Of a DNA stretch of 64,000 nt, positions 8,979 to 18,554 are shown in pieces (the stretch's first letter is position 1; every line of letters starts with the position of its first letter). The notes below the pieces were generated by a model, which was given only the letters and a program-made list of their open reading frames with translations, searched no databases and was not told where the DNA came from. The position numbers and the translations under genes were made by a program. Source of the DNA: Falsiphaeobacter marinintestinus (GTDB lineage Bacteria > Pseudomonadota > Alphaproteobacteria > Rhodobacterales > Rhodobacteraceae); assembly GCF_007923355.1 (NCBI RefSeq), contig NZ_VOGO01000015.1:1-64000 (forward strand). The letters are read 5' to 3'.

Positions 8979-10673
8979 ATGGCTGATTTTATCGTAACGA
9001 CGATTGACGACACAGTGGCGGATGACGGCGTCACGAGCTTGCGCGAGGCGCTTGTGCTGGCGGACGCATCGGCGGGTGCGGACACGATTACCTTTGATGC
9101 AGGGCTTTCGGGGCAAACGATCACCTTGGATGGGAACGAACTTTTTCTTACAAGCGACGTGATCATTGATGGAGATATCGACGGGGACGATGTGGCGGAC
9201 ATCACGATCTCTGGCAACAGCATGTCGCGGGTGTTCAATGCAGTCAGCGGCATGTCGACTCTGAACGCTCTGACGATCACCGAGGGGGATGATAGCGGCT
9301 TTTATGTTGCCAGTGGTGCCACAGTTGATCTGACCAACAGCACGGTCAGCGGCAATTCGGAGTATTTTGACGGCGGCGGGATACACAACAGGGGCACCTT
9401 ATCGGTCACCAACAGCACGATCAGTGGCAATTCGGCATGGTATGGGGGCGGGATAGGCAACCATGGCACCTTGGTGGTCGAGAACAGCACCATCAGCAAC
9501 AATTTTTCGCTTACCGGGGGCGGGATATTCAACAATGGCACCATGGCGCTGACCAACAGCACCATCAGCGGCAATACAGCATTTTTCTATTTTGGCGGCG
9601 GGATAGACAACAGGGGCACCATGACGCTGGCAAACAGTACGCTCAGCGGCAATGACGCTATGTACGGTGGCGGGATATACAACAGGGGCTCCGCGACCAT
9701 GACCAACAGTATCGTGCTGGGGAACTACGCCTATTTGGGGGCAGAGGTATTTGGAGGGGTTTCCGCAGCCAACTCGCTCACCGGAGCGGGCGGCGAGACG
9801 GCGGCGGATGTGTTCGCGGCGCTGGATGGGTCGGGCGGGCTGTTGGCTGACAATGGCGGGCCGGTTCAGACCATTGCGCTAAGGGCCGACCTGTTGAACC
9901 CGGCATTGGACGCCGGGGATGACACGGCGGCCCCGGCGACGGATGCGGCGGGCCAGGCACGGCTTGATATTCTGGATATTGCGAACAACGGCGCGAATAT
10001 CAGCGACCTCGGGGCGCTGGAACTGCAATCCAGCAGTAGCCCCGGAAGCAATGGCCCGGATCTGATCATCGGCACCAATGTGGCTGAGACTCTGACAGGC
10101 AACGGCGGCAACGATATCATCTATGGGCTTGGTGGCCGCGATACCATCAACGGCAACCTCGGCAACGACCAGTTGTTTGGCGGCAATGGTCGCGATGTCA
10201 TGCTTGGCGGGTCCGGAGCCGACAGGATCGACGGTGGTCTTCAGGATGACGACCTGCAGGGCGGATCAGGAAACGATGTACTTCTGGGTGGAAACGGAGT
10301 TGATCTGATACAGGGTGGTGATGGCAATGACAGGGTCGCCGGAGGCCTTGGCGCAGATCTTCTGTATGGCGGGGCGGACAACGACACGTTCATCTATCAG
10401 TCTTCCGACGACAGCCTGACGGGGACCGGGGCGGACAGGATTTACGACTTCGTTCAGGGCGAAGACCTGCTCAATTTCCGGGCCGTCAGCCCTGCGATTT
10501 TTGATTTCGTCGGAACGTCGGTCTTTACCGGAGACGGCCCCGAGATCCGCATCATCGAGACCGCAAACGGAAACACCTCGATATTCGCCGATGTGGACGG
10601 GGACACAATAGCTGACATGCGCGTGGTCGTGATTGGCGTCACAGGGCTGACCGAAAGCGACTTTTTGTTGTGA
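8979..10673 (+). CDS. Secreted CSLREA / beta-helix / RTX calcium-binding protein
   Basis: The product is 564 residues and the start has GGAGG eight bases upstream. Residues about 15-30 (DDGVTSLREALVLADA) match the CSLREA motif found at the N-terminus of secreted parallel beta-helix proteins. Residues about 85-250 are repeats of the type NSTISGNxAxxxGGGIxNxG, a right-handed beta-helix. Residues about 360-480 hold RTX nonapeptides (GGNGRDVML, GGSGADRID, GGDGNDRVA). The C-terminal 80 residues lack an N-terminal signal partner, which fits type I (ABC) export with a C-terminal signal. It presumably folds in the sea-water calcium outside the cell. No catalytic site is recognised; an adhesin or matrix protein is the best guess. 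No type I transporter genes are in the window. Confidence 0.85.
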   Translation: MADFIVTTIDDTVADDGVTSLREALVLADASAGADTITFDAGLSGQTITLDGNELFLTSDVIIDGDIDGDDVADITISGNSMSRVFNAVSGMSTLNALTITEGDDSGFYVASGATVDLTNSTVSGNSEYFDGGGIHNRGTLSVTNSTISGNSAWYGGGIGNHGTLVVENSTISNNFSLTGGGIFNNGTMALTNSTISGNTAFFYFGGGIDNRGTMTLANSTLSGNDAMYGGGIYNRGSATMTNSIVLGNYAYLGAEVFGGVSAANSLTGAGGETAADVFAALDGSGGLLADNGGPVQTIALRADLLNPALDAGDDTAAPATDAAGQARLDILDIANNGANISDLGALELQSSSSPGSNGPDLIIGTNVAETLTGNGGNDIIYGLGGRDTINGNLGNDQLFGGNGRDVMLGGSGADRIDGGLQDDDLQGGSGNDVLLGGNGVDLIQGGDGNDRVAGGLGADLLYGGADNDTFIYQSSDDSLTGTGADRIYDFVQGEDLLNFRAVSPAIFDFVGTSVFTGDGPEIRIIETANGNTSIFADVDGDTIADMRVVVIGVTGLTESDFLL

Positions 10674-10810
10674 AGCGCGGGTTTTGACGTCCCCAACAGC
10701 CTAGCTTGGAAGAGCCTTCGCCAAGGCAGGGCGCCCAGCACGTTTCGATCTGGTGATTGACCGAAAGCGAATTGGTGGCGGCACCTGCCAAAACTGGGCC
10801 GCTGTGCGGA

Positions 10811-11656
10811 TCAGGGTTTCGCGCTGGCCTCTTGCGGTTTGGCAACGATGCGAAACGCCGCGCAGTTCTGCAGGTCTTGCCAGAACGACAGCCCGGCGTA
10901 TTTCTCGAACACATCGGGCGGCAGGATGGTCTTGCGCGGGCTCGGCTCGACCTTGGCGCGCACCCGGTGCAGCCCGTCCAGGCCAAGCTGTTCGTCAAAG
11001 GCGGGCGCATCATAGGTGACTGCGTTGAAATCATGCGCGAACCGCTCTTCGCCGACAAAGTCATAGATCAGCCCCATCACGTCGGCGGGGCGGGCCACCA
11101 GCATGTCGTAATCGACAATCACGACACGGTTGGCATAGTCGCCCCAACAGGCCTCGCGCAGCGCCTGGTAGCCGAAACCCACCAAGCGGTTCGGCGAGGC
11201 CAGCGCCTCGGTCCTTGTATACACCGTCGCGCGTTCGGCAGGGTTGGAAAACAGGCCGGTATTCTCAAACGTCTTGCTGCGGAATTGGCGTTCAAGTGAA
11301 TCCATCACCCAGGCCACATTGCGCACACAGCAGATGAACTTTGCCTCTGGATAGAGGGCCATCAGTTCCGGGATCTTGGCCGTCCAGGCCCGGTTGGTGT
11401 CAAAGATCACCTCGGAGGGGTTGTCGGCATAATAGCTATCGAACAGCCCCCGCAACAGCCGCTCACGCTGCGGCCCGTCAACCATGCGCGACAGTTCGGT
11501 CCCGGCTGAGACCTGGCTGACGATCCCTTCGAACAGGCTGGCAATCGGGCTGGACATGCCGGCCGAAAACCGCGGGTTCTGACGCAGGATCGCCCCCAGC
11601 AACGTCGAGCCGGACCGTGGAAGACCAGAGATAAAGTGATAGGTCTTGGTGGTCAT
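10811..11656 (-). CDS. Sulfotransferase family protein
   Basis: The product is 281 residues. FISGLPRSGSTLLGAIL at residues 7-23 is the 5'-phosphosulfate binding loop typical of PAPS-dependent sulfotransferases. AKFICCVRN near residue 105 fits the second, 3'-phosphate binding motif. No signal peptide or membrane segment is seen, so it should be cytosolic and transfer sulfate from PAPS to a hydroxyl or amine of an unknown acceptor. Its ATG overlaps the TGA of the upstream small gene by four bases, indicating translational coupling. An aminotransferase lies upstream on the same strand and lipid genes lie divergent to that, so a lipid or amino-lipid acceptor is possible but not shown. Confidence 0.85.
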   Translation of the reverse strand: MTTKTYHFISGLPRSGSTLLGAILRQNPRFSAGMSSPIASLFEGIVSQVSAGTELSRMVDGPQRERLLRGLFDSYYADNPSEVIFDTNRAWTAKIPELMALYPEAKFICCVRNVAWVMDSLERQFRSKTFENTGLFSNPAERATVYTRTEALASPNRLVGFGYQALREACWGDYANRVVIVDYDMLVARPADVMGLIYDFVGEERFAHDFNAVTYDAPAFDEQLGLDGLHRVRAKVEPSPRKTILPPDVFEKYAGLSFWQDLQNCAAFRIVAKPQEASAKP

Positions 11657-11991
11657 TTGTGTTTTTCCAATACTTCACGGAGGTGATTTATAACCAGATC
11701 CGTCTGAGCAGATCTATCTGACGGATGAACCCGCACGCGCGGTGTAGACTTATACTGTGGGGGTTCCCCCGGTTTTGCAAATGGTAACAGGTTTTTAGAG
11801 CCCAGCCCCTTGGCGGCAACCCACCCGGAGTTGATCAATGTCTGATCCCCCAAAGTAGGGGGGCGTCTTTCGATGAAACCAAAGCGACAACCGGTAGCCC
11901 GTATCATGGTTTTGAGCGTCTGATGGCCCGGCAGGCAGAACCGGCTGCATATCCTGCAAGAGATATCGTGTTTCCACGTCTCGTCCGTCAT
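11653..11991 (-). CDS. Small hypothetical protein coupled to the sulfotransferase
   Basis: The frame encodes 112 residues from ATG at 11991; an internal ATG at 11907 would give 84. The main support is the ATGA overlap with the sulfotransferase start and the charged C-terminal helix-like end (LVINHLREVLEKHK). The N-terminal half is less protein-like (CRICSRFC cluster), and another minus frame is also open there, so the true start may be the internal one or the frame may be damaged. No family is recognised. Confidence 0.4.
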   Translation of the reverse strand: MTDETWKHDISCRICSRFCLPGHQTLKTMIRATGCRFGFIERRPPTLGDQTLINSGWVAAKGLGSKNLLPFAKPGEPPQYKSTPRVRVHPSDRSAQTDLVINHLREVLEKHK

Positions 11992-12077
11992 CGAGCTCGT
12001 GCCAAGCTGGCCTCAATTGCTGATGCCAGGTGGAAACGCGATCAATGGTCAGTGGGAATCCGGTTTGTTAACACGAC

Positions 12078-13013
12078 CTAGTGACTTGCGGGACTTGCGG
12101 TATTCTCTTGGATCAACTGTTTGTAGATGGCTTGGATTTTCGCCATGACGGGGCGATCACCCGTGCCGATGGGCTTGCCGTCAATTTCGGCCACCGGTGT
12201 TTGCGCACCAAATGTACCGGTTAGAAACGCCTCGTCCGCACCGTAGGCTTCGTACAGCGAATAGTTTTTCTCAAACACCGGAATGCCATTTGCACGGCAT
12301 AGGTCGATCACCTTTTGCCGTGTGACGCCGTTCATGCAGTAATCCCCGGTTGAGGTCCAAACCTCACCCCGGCGCACGATGAAGAAATTGCAGGCATTGG
12401 TGGTGTTCACAAATCCATGCGGGTCCAGCATCAACCCTTCGTCTGCCCCGGCCTGTTCGGCTTGAAGGCAGGCAACCACGCAGTTGAGTTTGGAATGAGA
12501 GTTGTATTTCGCATCTTGCGACATCGGCAATCCGCGCACTTGTGGAACGGTCGCCAGCCGAATGCCCTTTTTGTGCAGCCCGTCCACGGGTTTGGAGTGT
12601 TCCATAATGATGACCAGCGTCGGCCCTGTGCGGCTGAGTGACGGGTGTTGAAACGGCTTCACCTTGACGCCGCGCGTCAGCATCAGGCGACAATGCACAT
12701 CCGTGGTCATCCCGTTGGCCTTGGCAGTTTGGGTCAAGGCGTCAAGAATGCCTGCCTTGTCCATGCCGACATCAAGAGACACGGCTTTGCAGGAGTTAAA
12801 GAGCCGGTCCATATGTTCGTCAAAGAACGCCCATACACCATCATACAGACGCATGCCTTCCCACATTCCATCGCCCAACATGAAGCCACTGTCATAGACC
12901 GACACCTTGGCATCATCGCGATGTACGATATCGCCGTTCACATAGATTTTGATATCGCGGTTGCGCACGTCTTCGTCGGAATCATGGGTTGTGAGTGGGG
13001 TATCTTGGGTCAT
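12078..13013 (-). CDS. Class IV (fold-type IV) PLP aminotransferase
   Basis: With the ATG at 13013 the product is 311 residues; an ATG at 13073 adds 20 residues with no better ribosome site. The order VYDSGFMLGDGMWEGMRLYDG (cut here only by description, near residue 45), KYNSHSKLNC (probable PLP lysine) and FVNTTNACNFF (phosphate-binding turn) is that of the branched-chain/D-amino-acid aminotransferase and 4-amino-4-deoxychorismate lyase family. It should move an amino group between an amino acid and a 2-oxo acid in the cytosol. Substrate cannot be assigned from sequence alone. It is followed on the same strand by the small gene and sulfotransferase, with an 86-base gap. Confidence 0.85.
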   Translation of the reverse strand: MTQDTPLTTHDSDEDVRNRDIKIYVNGDIVHRDDAKVSVYDSGFMLGDGMWEGMRLYDGVWAFFDEHMDRLFNSCKAVSLDVGMDKAGILDALTQTAKANGMTTDVHCRLMLTRGVKVKPFQHPSLSRTGPTLVIIMEHSKPVDGLHKKGIRLATVPQVRGLPMSQDAKYNSHSKLNCVVACLQAEQAGADEGLMLDPHGFVNTTNACNFFIVRRGEVWTSTGDYCMNGVTRQKVIDLCRANGIPVFEKNYSLYEAYGADEAFLTGTFGAQTPVAEIDGKPIGTGDRPVMAKIQAIYKQLIQENTASPASH

Positions 13014-13420
13014 GGGGCTATTGGCTTTGCTTTTGGCGACAAGGGCGTACTTTCGTATAGATAATTCAAACATGCCAGAGCTGTTTCCAACGCTGGTATG
13101 TGCATCCGCAAGACGCTGCAGAGAGGGGCATTGATGCCGGCGCTATCGATGAGGAGAGTCTGCGGGGCCTTGATTTCGCGAAACGACGGGCTTGCGTTCA
13201 GTGTTCAGTGGCTGCGATTTAAGGTTCCAAAATCCAGCATTGCCCAAAACATACGCCAAGCAAGCTGATCGGTTTAAGCTTCTTTTGGCACGGTACCGGC
13301 TGGATGTTGCAATCATGTCGCCCCGGGGCAATTGCACTGTTCGTCGTCGCTTCTGCTGGAAAGGGGATTGCGTAGCGGCTTGGAATACTTAGTGATGCGA
13401 TGAGTTGCACAGGTGGCTGG
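13014..13420. other. Divergent intergenic region between aminotransferase and acyltransferase genes
   Basis: About 400 bases, less if the aminotransferase starts at 13073. It should hold promoters for both directions. Around 13040-13075 the minus strand is A+T-rich, with TTGAATTATCTATACG as a possible promoter segment, which favours the inner aminotransferase start. No inverted repeat or small gene could be supported. Confidence 0.35.
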
Positions 13421-14116
13421 ATGAGCATCAGACGAAGAATTGCGGACAGTGCGTGGTTGAATCGTAGTGTCGAAGCCGTTTTGGCCGCATGGATCAGCAT
13501 CGCGTACAAAACGTCAAAATGGGACCGCACCGGGTTCGAAGAGATGGAAAACGCTGTGCGTCAGAACGAGCCGGTCATTGTTGTGCTTTGGCACCAGCGA
13601 CTGATGATGGCCCCCTTCTTATTTGATCCGAAACTTGGGCCAATATGCACGTTTACATCCACGGGCCGAGCCGGACAACTCGCCGGTCGCGTGGTGGAAC
13701 GATTTGGTCTTGGGACAATTTCCATGTCGTCGCACAAGCGCCACATCGCGCTGACCCGCGAAGTGATGGGCAAGATACGACAGGGTGTTTCCATCGGGAT
13801 CACCGCCGATGGCCCGCGAGGCCCGGCGCGGGTCGCCTCTGACGTTCCACTTTTGTGGGCCCGTGCATCTCAGAAACGAGTTTTTCTGGTCAGCTTTTCA
13901 GCCCGCCGCGTTCACGCCTTGCCGACCTGGGATCAGATGTGGGTGCCCGCCTTGTGGACACGCGGCGTGTTCCGCTGTCAGGAATGGACCGTAAGCATCC
14001 CGCGTTCAATCGATGAAACGGAAGCTGAAACACTGCGCGCGAACCTCCAATCCGCGCTAGATGCCGTAACGGATGAAACAGACCGTGCGACGGGGCGACT
14101 TTGCTCGGCGGAGTGA
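13421..14116 (+). CDS. Lysophospholipid acyltransferase-like protein (DUF374 family)
   Basis: The ATG at 13421 has AGGTGG five bases upstream and gives 231 residues; an in-frame ATG at 13400 has none. VIVVLWHQRLMMAPF near residues 45-60 and ITADGPRGPARVA near 125-137 are the two signature blocks of DUF374 proteins, which belong to the glycerol-phosphate acyltransferase-like superfamily. They are thought to transfer acyl chains at the cytoplasmic face of the membrane. Here the usual HX4D block appears as WHQRLM. It heads a plus-strand run with an acyl-AMP ligase, an ACP and a methyltransferase, suggesting the acyl donor may be an acyl-ACP made next door. Confidence 0.8.
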   Translation: MSIRRRIADSAWLNRSVEAVLAAWISIAYKTSKWDRTGFEEMENAVRQNEPVIVVLWHQRLMMAPFLFDPKLGPICTFTSTGRAGQLAGRVVERFGLGTISMSSHKRHIALTREVMGKIRQGVSIGITADGPRGPARVASDVPLLWARASQKRVFLVSFSARRVHALPTWDQMWVPALWTRGVFRCQEWTVSIPRSIDETEAETLRANLQSALDAVTDETDRATGRLCSAE

Positions 14117-14212
14117 CCTCTCTGTGCGCTGCGTCGGAACGTCCATTGAACCCGCGCCAGTTTTCGAGCAAGCTCGATTGGATTTTGGATCGCAGGGCAA
14201 AGACCACACCAC

Positions 14213-15736
14213 ATGAATTTCATCTGGCCAGAAAACTTCAGATTTGTTGGAAAATCCTGTCCTGAAGGTCGGGAAGTTCCCGGTAGGATCATCGCTGGAC
14301 GCAGCGCTCTGATCGCTGAACTTCTGAAAGCACAGGGCGTTTTACCCGGTGATCGCGTTGCAATGTGGTTGACCGAAGGGGAAAACCAAGTTGCCGCGAT
14401 GTTCGGGTGCTGGGCCGCAGGGGCCACGTTCTGTGTTCTTCCCTCCTTTGCCGGGCGCTCGAACACCGAGCGATCGCAGCTTAGGGTCGATGATGTCTGG
14501 TCGGTTCTGCAGCCAAAGCTTTTGCTCAAAGGGGCTGGCGCTGAGTTGCCCGACGTTCTGGCTGGCACAGTCGACGTTCTGGAACTACCCGCGTTGGACG
14601 CAGAGGTAGATGAAACCAGCGACCCTGACGCATTGATCGCTGGGCGCGGTCCGGACGATATGGCCTTTATCCAGTTCACGTCCGGCAGCACCGGAGGCGC
14701 CAAGGGCGCAGTCGTTCGATTTGGCCAGCTGATGGCCAATCTGAATGCCATCGCCGAGCGAACGGAATTGACCAGCGCTGACTGTATGGTGTCCTGGGCA
14801 CCGCTGTACCACGACATGGGATTGATGGCGGTTCTGCTGCCGCTCAGCCGTGGCGCCGATATTGTTCTGATGGAAACGGATCATTTCGTGCGCCGCCCGA
14901 CTGCGTGGCTGGAAACGATCTCGCGGTTTGGCGGCACGATTTCGACCGCCCCCCCGACCGCTCTCAAACTGCTGTCCCGCAGGAAAGCGCAGAACATTGA
15001 CCTCAGTTCTTGGCGCTATGCCTGGATCGGCGGCGAAATGGTGTTCCCCACGATCCTCAAGGGATTTGAGGACACTTACGCCGATGCAGGGTTGGCCCAA
15101 GGCGTTCTGCAACCCACGTATGGCATGGCGGAAACCGTGGTCGGCATTTCATGCGGCATTCCGGGCGAGCCTTGGTCAGAGCAGAACGGATTCATTTCTT
15201 GCGGCCCACCCTTGCCCGACATGGAATTGCAGATCGTGGATGAGGCTGGATCACCTGTTGCGACCGGGACCCAAGGTCAGATCATGGTGCGGGGGCCGTC
15301 GGTGATGCAAGGGTATCTGGGTTTGGATAGTTTTGCGCCGGAGGCCTGGTTTGACACCGGCGATCTGGGATTTGAAACGGCCGGGCGGATCTATATCACG
15401 GGACGTACGAAAGACGTGCTGAAACGCGGTGCCGAGAGCTTTCCCGCCACTGTTGTCGAAGCCATCGCCGAGGATGCTTTGGGCCTTAGAACCGGCCGGG
15501 CGGCAGCGTTTGCCAGTCAACGCCCGGATATCGGCAAAGAAGAAATTGTCCTGCTTGTTGAATCCCGCGACTGGGGCGATGAACAGGTCCGAAGCGTGGC
15601 CGCTGCGGTCACCAAGGAACTGGGCCTGCAGGTCGATGTCATAAGAAACGTGAAAGGGGGGCGCCTGCCGCGCACCTCAAGCGGGAAACTCATGCGCCAG
15701 AAGGCGGCGGCGCTTTACAGGGAAGGATTGGTTTGA
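14213..15736 (+). CDS. Fatty-acyl-AMP ligase (FAAL-like, ANL superfamily)
   Basis: The product is 507 residues. The P-loop is FTSGSTGGAKG at residues 155-165, followed by WAPLYHDMGL, a motif typical of FAALs. YGMAETVVG near 305 and WFDTGDLG near 380 complete the adenylate pocket and hinge. TSSGKLMR near the C-terminus carries the expected catalytic lysine. FAALs activate fatty acids as acyl-AMP and hand them to an acyl carrier protein, and the ACP gene follows at once with a TGATG overlap. An ordinary acyl-CoA ligase is possible, but the HDMGL motif and the adjacent ACP favour the FAAL role. Confidence 0.85.
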   Translation: MNFIWPENFRFVGKSCPEGREVPGRIIAGRSALIAELLKAQGVLPGDRVAMWLTEGENQVAAMFGCWAAGATFCVLPSFAGRSNTERSQLRVDDVWSVLQPKLLLKGAGAELPDVLAGTVDVLELPALDAEVDETSDPDALIAGRGPDDMAFIQFTSGSTGGAKGAVVRFGQLMANLNAIAERTELTSADCMVSWAPLYHDMGLMAVLLPLSRGADIVLMETDHFVRRPTAWLETISRFGGTISTAPPTALKLLSRRKAQNIDLSSWRYAWIGGEMVFPTILKGFEDTYADAGLAQGVLQPTYGMAETVVGISCGIPGEPWSEQNGFISCGPPLPDMELQIVDEAGSPVATGTQGQIMVRGPSVMQGYLGLDSFAPEAWFDTGDLGFETAGRIYITGRTKDVLKRGAESFPATVVEAIAEDALGLRTGRAAAFASQRPDIGKEEIVLLVESRDWGDEQVRSVAAAVTKELGLQVDVIRNVKGGRLPRTSSGKLMRQKAAALYREGLV

Positions 15737-16005
15737 TGACTCAGCAGAGCAGTGCGAATTGGACCGAAGAACGTGTGATTGGCGTTCTGCGCGAACTGGC
15801 CAAGAACGAAGAACTGCCTGCACATCTGGTGACAGGCACGATCACGGGCGCTGATACGGTGGAAACACTGGGTATAGATTCGATTGGTGGAGTTGCCCTT
15901 ATCGATCAGCTGGAGACCGAGTCAGGTATCCCGTTACCCGATGATTTTCTGGATTTCGACACGACCGTTGCGAGTATCACGCAGCAAATGAACGCGCTGG
16001 CCTAA
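15736..16005 (+). CDS. Acyl carrier protein, partner of the FAAL
   Basis: The ATG at 15736 gives 89 residues and overlaps the ligase stop. LGIDSIGGVAL holds the phosphopantetheine attachment serine (Ser49) in the usual helix-II context. The acidic four-helix pattern and length fit ACPs. It probably carries the acyl chain activated by the ligase to the acyltransferase or methyltransferase neighbours. It is not the housekeeping AcpP, whose motif is usually DSLD and whose neighbours are fab genes. Confidence 0.85.
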   Translation: MTQQSSANWTEERVIGVLRELAKNEELPAHLVTGTITGADTVETLGIDSIGGVALIDQLETESGIPLPDDFLDFDTTVASITQQMNALA

Positions 16006-16017
16006 GGGGAGGTTCTT

Positions 16018-16875
16018 ATGACCGAAACGAATTCCGGCGCTTCTCGCGACGCCATCGAGTTTCACTATGACATGCCGGCCGATTTCTTCGCGCTGTGGCT
16101 TGGCAAAAGCATGACCTACACTGCGGCCCGGTTTACCCGCTCCGACATGACACTGGACGAGGCGCAGGCCGATAAGATCAATTACCATCTGGATGCTGCA
16201 GGGGTCGAAAAGGGCCACCGGATGCTTGATATCGGATGCGGCTGGGGCACGCTTCTGAAATCCGCAGTTGAACTGCGCGGTGCAGGTTCGGCGCATGGTC
16301 TCACGCTTAGCCCGCTTCAGCAGAAATACATCTCGTCACTCGGGCTTCCCAATGTGTCCGCGGCTCTGGAAAGCTATGAGCACCACCACCCCGAGGAACC
16401 TTACGATTCAATCGTCAGTGTCGGCGCTTTTGAGCATTTTGTTAAACCGGGCATGACTCGGGAAGAGCGGTTGGACGTCTATTCCGAGCTGTTTCGGCGG
16501 TGTGCCGAATGGTTGACGCGCGACGGACGGCTGTCGCTGCAGACGATGACCTGGGGCGATGCCGGGCAAGTCGAACGGGACATGAACCGCATCCACGAGA
16601 TTTTTCCCGAAAGCGATTTGCCCGAAATCGCCGAAGTGGTCGAAGCAGCGCATCCGCATCTGGAACTGATGTCGATGGAGAACCGCCCCGAAGATTATGG
16701 CACCACGCTGGCCGAATGGGCCAAAGGGCTGAGGGCCAACCGGGAACAGGCCATCGATATTGTCGGTGAGGAAAGGTTCAAGTTCTATCTCGACAGTTGT
16801 GTCGGCGGGTCGCTGCTGTATCGGCGTCGCCGGTTTTACCTGTGCCGGTTCGTGTTTCGGCGTCGGGGCCGATAG
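16018..16875 (+). CDS. Cyclopropane-fatty-acid-synthase-like SAM methyltransferase
   Basis: The product is 285 residues with GGGGAGG seven bases before the ATG. MTYTAARF near residue 35, LDIGCGWGTLL near 68 (SAM motif I) and VSVGAFEHFVKPG near 130 match the cyclopropane synthase / mycolic acid methyltransferase family. The N-terminal domain of full-length Cfa (about 380 residues) is absent, so this is the short form. The C-terminus YRRRRFYLCRFVFRRRGR is very basic and could touch membrane lipid. It would methylate or cyclopropanate an acyl chain, possibly while on the ACP; this is inferred from context. Confidence 0.8.
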   Translation: MTETNSGASRDAIEFHYDMPADFFALWLGKSMTYTAARFTRSDMTLDEAQADKINYHLDAAGVEKGHRMLDIGCGWGTLLKSAVELRGAGSAHGLTLSPLQQKYISSLGLPNVSAALESYEHHHPEEPYDSIVSVGAFEHFVKPGMTREERLDVYSELFRRCAEWLTRDGRLSLQTMTWGDAGQVERDMNRIHEIFPESDLPEIAEVVEAAHPHLELMSMENRPEDYGTTLAEWAKGLRANREQAIDIVGEERFKFYLDSCVGGSLLYRRRRFYLCRFVFRRRGR

Positions 16876-17060
16876 GGTTCTTGGGGGGTGACATCATAGC
16901 GACCCGCTCAAAACACGTCCCCGAGTAGGGTTCTGAACATGCGGCCGTCCTTTGTTCTGTGATTTGAGAATAAGCTGTTTCAGGCAACGCAGGTTTCATT
17001 GGCCTCGATCACTTTGGCACCGTCAGTGAAGTTGGTGCCTTCGATAAATGAAATCGGAAT

Positions 17061-17954
17061 TCAGGCTGGCGGCAGTTTTCTTTTGTGCACGCTTATCAAC
17101 AATCCAACGGTCAAGAGCACCAGCGCCGAGATGCTGATCAGGCCAAGGCTCTCGCTCAGGATCAGAGCGCCCAAAATGGCGCCCACACCCGGCACCGCGG
17201 CAAGGATGGCAGAGGTGTTGCCATTTCCGATCGTCCGCGAGGCATGGGCGATGAAGAGAAGACCAAGAAGATTTGGCACAAAGCCTTGATAAACAGCCTG
17301 CAGCAATAACGGACCCAAAGGCGCATCAGACAGACCCGAGGGCAGCCAAAGCGCCCAGACTGGCAGATACAGGACGGCGTTAACGATTGTCCCGCAAAAG
17401 ATGATTTGCATCGCGCTCAGCTTCCAACGCTCTGACAAGATGATGTAAGACGAGAAAAAGATTGCCCCGATCACAAAGAGCAGATCACCGATCCATGCAT
17501 CCTGATGGTTGGTCACGCTCGTGTCCCATGCCAGCACGATTGCAGAGACAAGGATCAGGGCCGCGCCCAGAACCTGCTGAAACCTGGGCAGCGCGCGAAA
17601 CAGGAGAAGCCCGAAAAGGATACTGATCAGAGGCAGCACCCCGTTCATGAATATCCCCCCATGAGCTGCGGGCGCATAGAGAAACCCTGAAAACACAGTG
17701 AGGATATAGACCGGCCCCAAAATGAACGAGAGCAGGGCGACCTGCGTCAGGCGAAGCCCCCGCCAAGGCTTGTAGTAAAGGCAAAGGGGCAATGCCACCA
17801 CCGACGCCAGACCATAGCGCATCGCGGCCAGATCATAGATCGTCAGCCCACTTTGATTGGCAACACGGCTTACGATCAGCCAGAACGACCAGACCAACAC
17901 GATGGTCCATGCAGCAGCATAGCCCGTGACATTTGAAGGGGAGCTGGTGGGCAT
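17061..17954 (-). CDS. EamA/DMT-superfamily transporter
   Basis: The 297-residue product is strongly hydrophobic throughout, with about ten transmembrane segments in two repeats, the layout of EamA drug/metabolite transporters. The second half contains the typical AVPGVGAILGALILSESL. It sits in the inner membrane and probably exports a small metabolite; the substrate cannot be told. It is convergent with the lipid genes. After its stop the same frame stays open for 25 further codons (to about 16982) with coding-like composition; its origin is unclear. Confidence 0.85.
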   Translation of the reverse strand: MPTSSPSNVTGYAAAWTIVLVWSFWLIVSRVANQSGLTIYDLAAMRYGLASVVALPLCLYYKPWRGLRLTQVALLSFILGPVYILTVFSGFLYAPAAHGGIFMNGVLPLISILFGLLLFRALPRFQQVLGAALILVSAIVLAWDTSVTNHQDAWIGDLLFVIGAIFFSSYIILSERWKLSAMQIIFCGTIVNAVLYLPVWALWLPSGLSDAPLGPLLLQAVYQGFVPNLLGLLFIAHASRTIGNGNTSAILAAVPGVGAILGALILSESLGLISISALVLLTVGLLISVHKRKLPPA

Positions 17955-18554
17955 CTAAGCTTCGCTCGGTCTCATGCTAACTTCGGAAATTCCGACACCC
18001 CAGCACTAGGCACTTACCTGCCGAGAGACAAGCCAATGCAAAAAAGGATTCCAAGCCAACAGGCCTGATAACCGAGGGGGTGCTGCGCGCCGCAAATCCT
18101 GCGCCAATCAGGCACAGTAGTTGACTGGGGTCTGGGGGCACGAGTTACTCAGATTTGCCCCTGAACGCATTGGGCGCAGTTGGGATATATGATTTGTGAA
18201 CAGCTAATCGTAGGTTTTGGCTTTGCGAGCCGTTTCGAACTAACCAGTCTGCGCCATGATTTCCTGTCTAAAATAAAAATATATTCAAATTGCATCATTT
18301 GGACCGTTCTTAGCGGTGTTGACCGATGCATTTCTTGGCTGCCACTTCCGTCAGTCTGAAGGCCAAGCGTCAAATGGAGACCAAGTATAAGGCGCACCTG
18401 AAGCTTTCAGCCGAAGACAGAAGAAGCCCAGTTTTAACAAAACACGATCAGCAGATTCCTAAGAAAATTCTGACTTTGAACAAATCGATTGGTTTGCTAC
18501 TCTCGCATAGAGGGATTGTGTCTTCGCTTTTTCATCTTCCCGTATGAGGACAAT
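17955..18554. other. Long intergenic region upstream of the hydrolase-caspase operon
   Basis: About 600 bases, more A+T-rich than its surroundings (for example AAATAAAAATATATTC near 18272). No gene is convincing: the open frames are short and lack ribosome sites. The base composition dip and a candidate promoter at 18475-18502 suggest the operon start and possibly a transferred segment boundary. Confidence 0.45.
18475..18502 (+). promoter_or_regulatory. Candidate sigma-70 promoter for the hydrolase-caspase operon
   Basis: TTGAAC and TACTCT are separated by 16 bases and lie about 50 bases before the start codon at 18555. The match is moderate and untested. Confidence 0.3.

Noticed and set aside
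16982-17060. In-phase open codons after the EamA stop as a possible transposase tail
   Set aside because: Only 25 codons remain, and no family could be named with confidence. It is mentioned in the transporter entry only.
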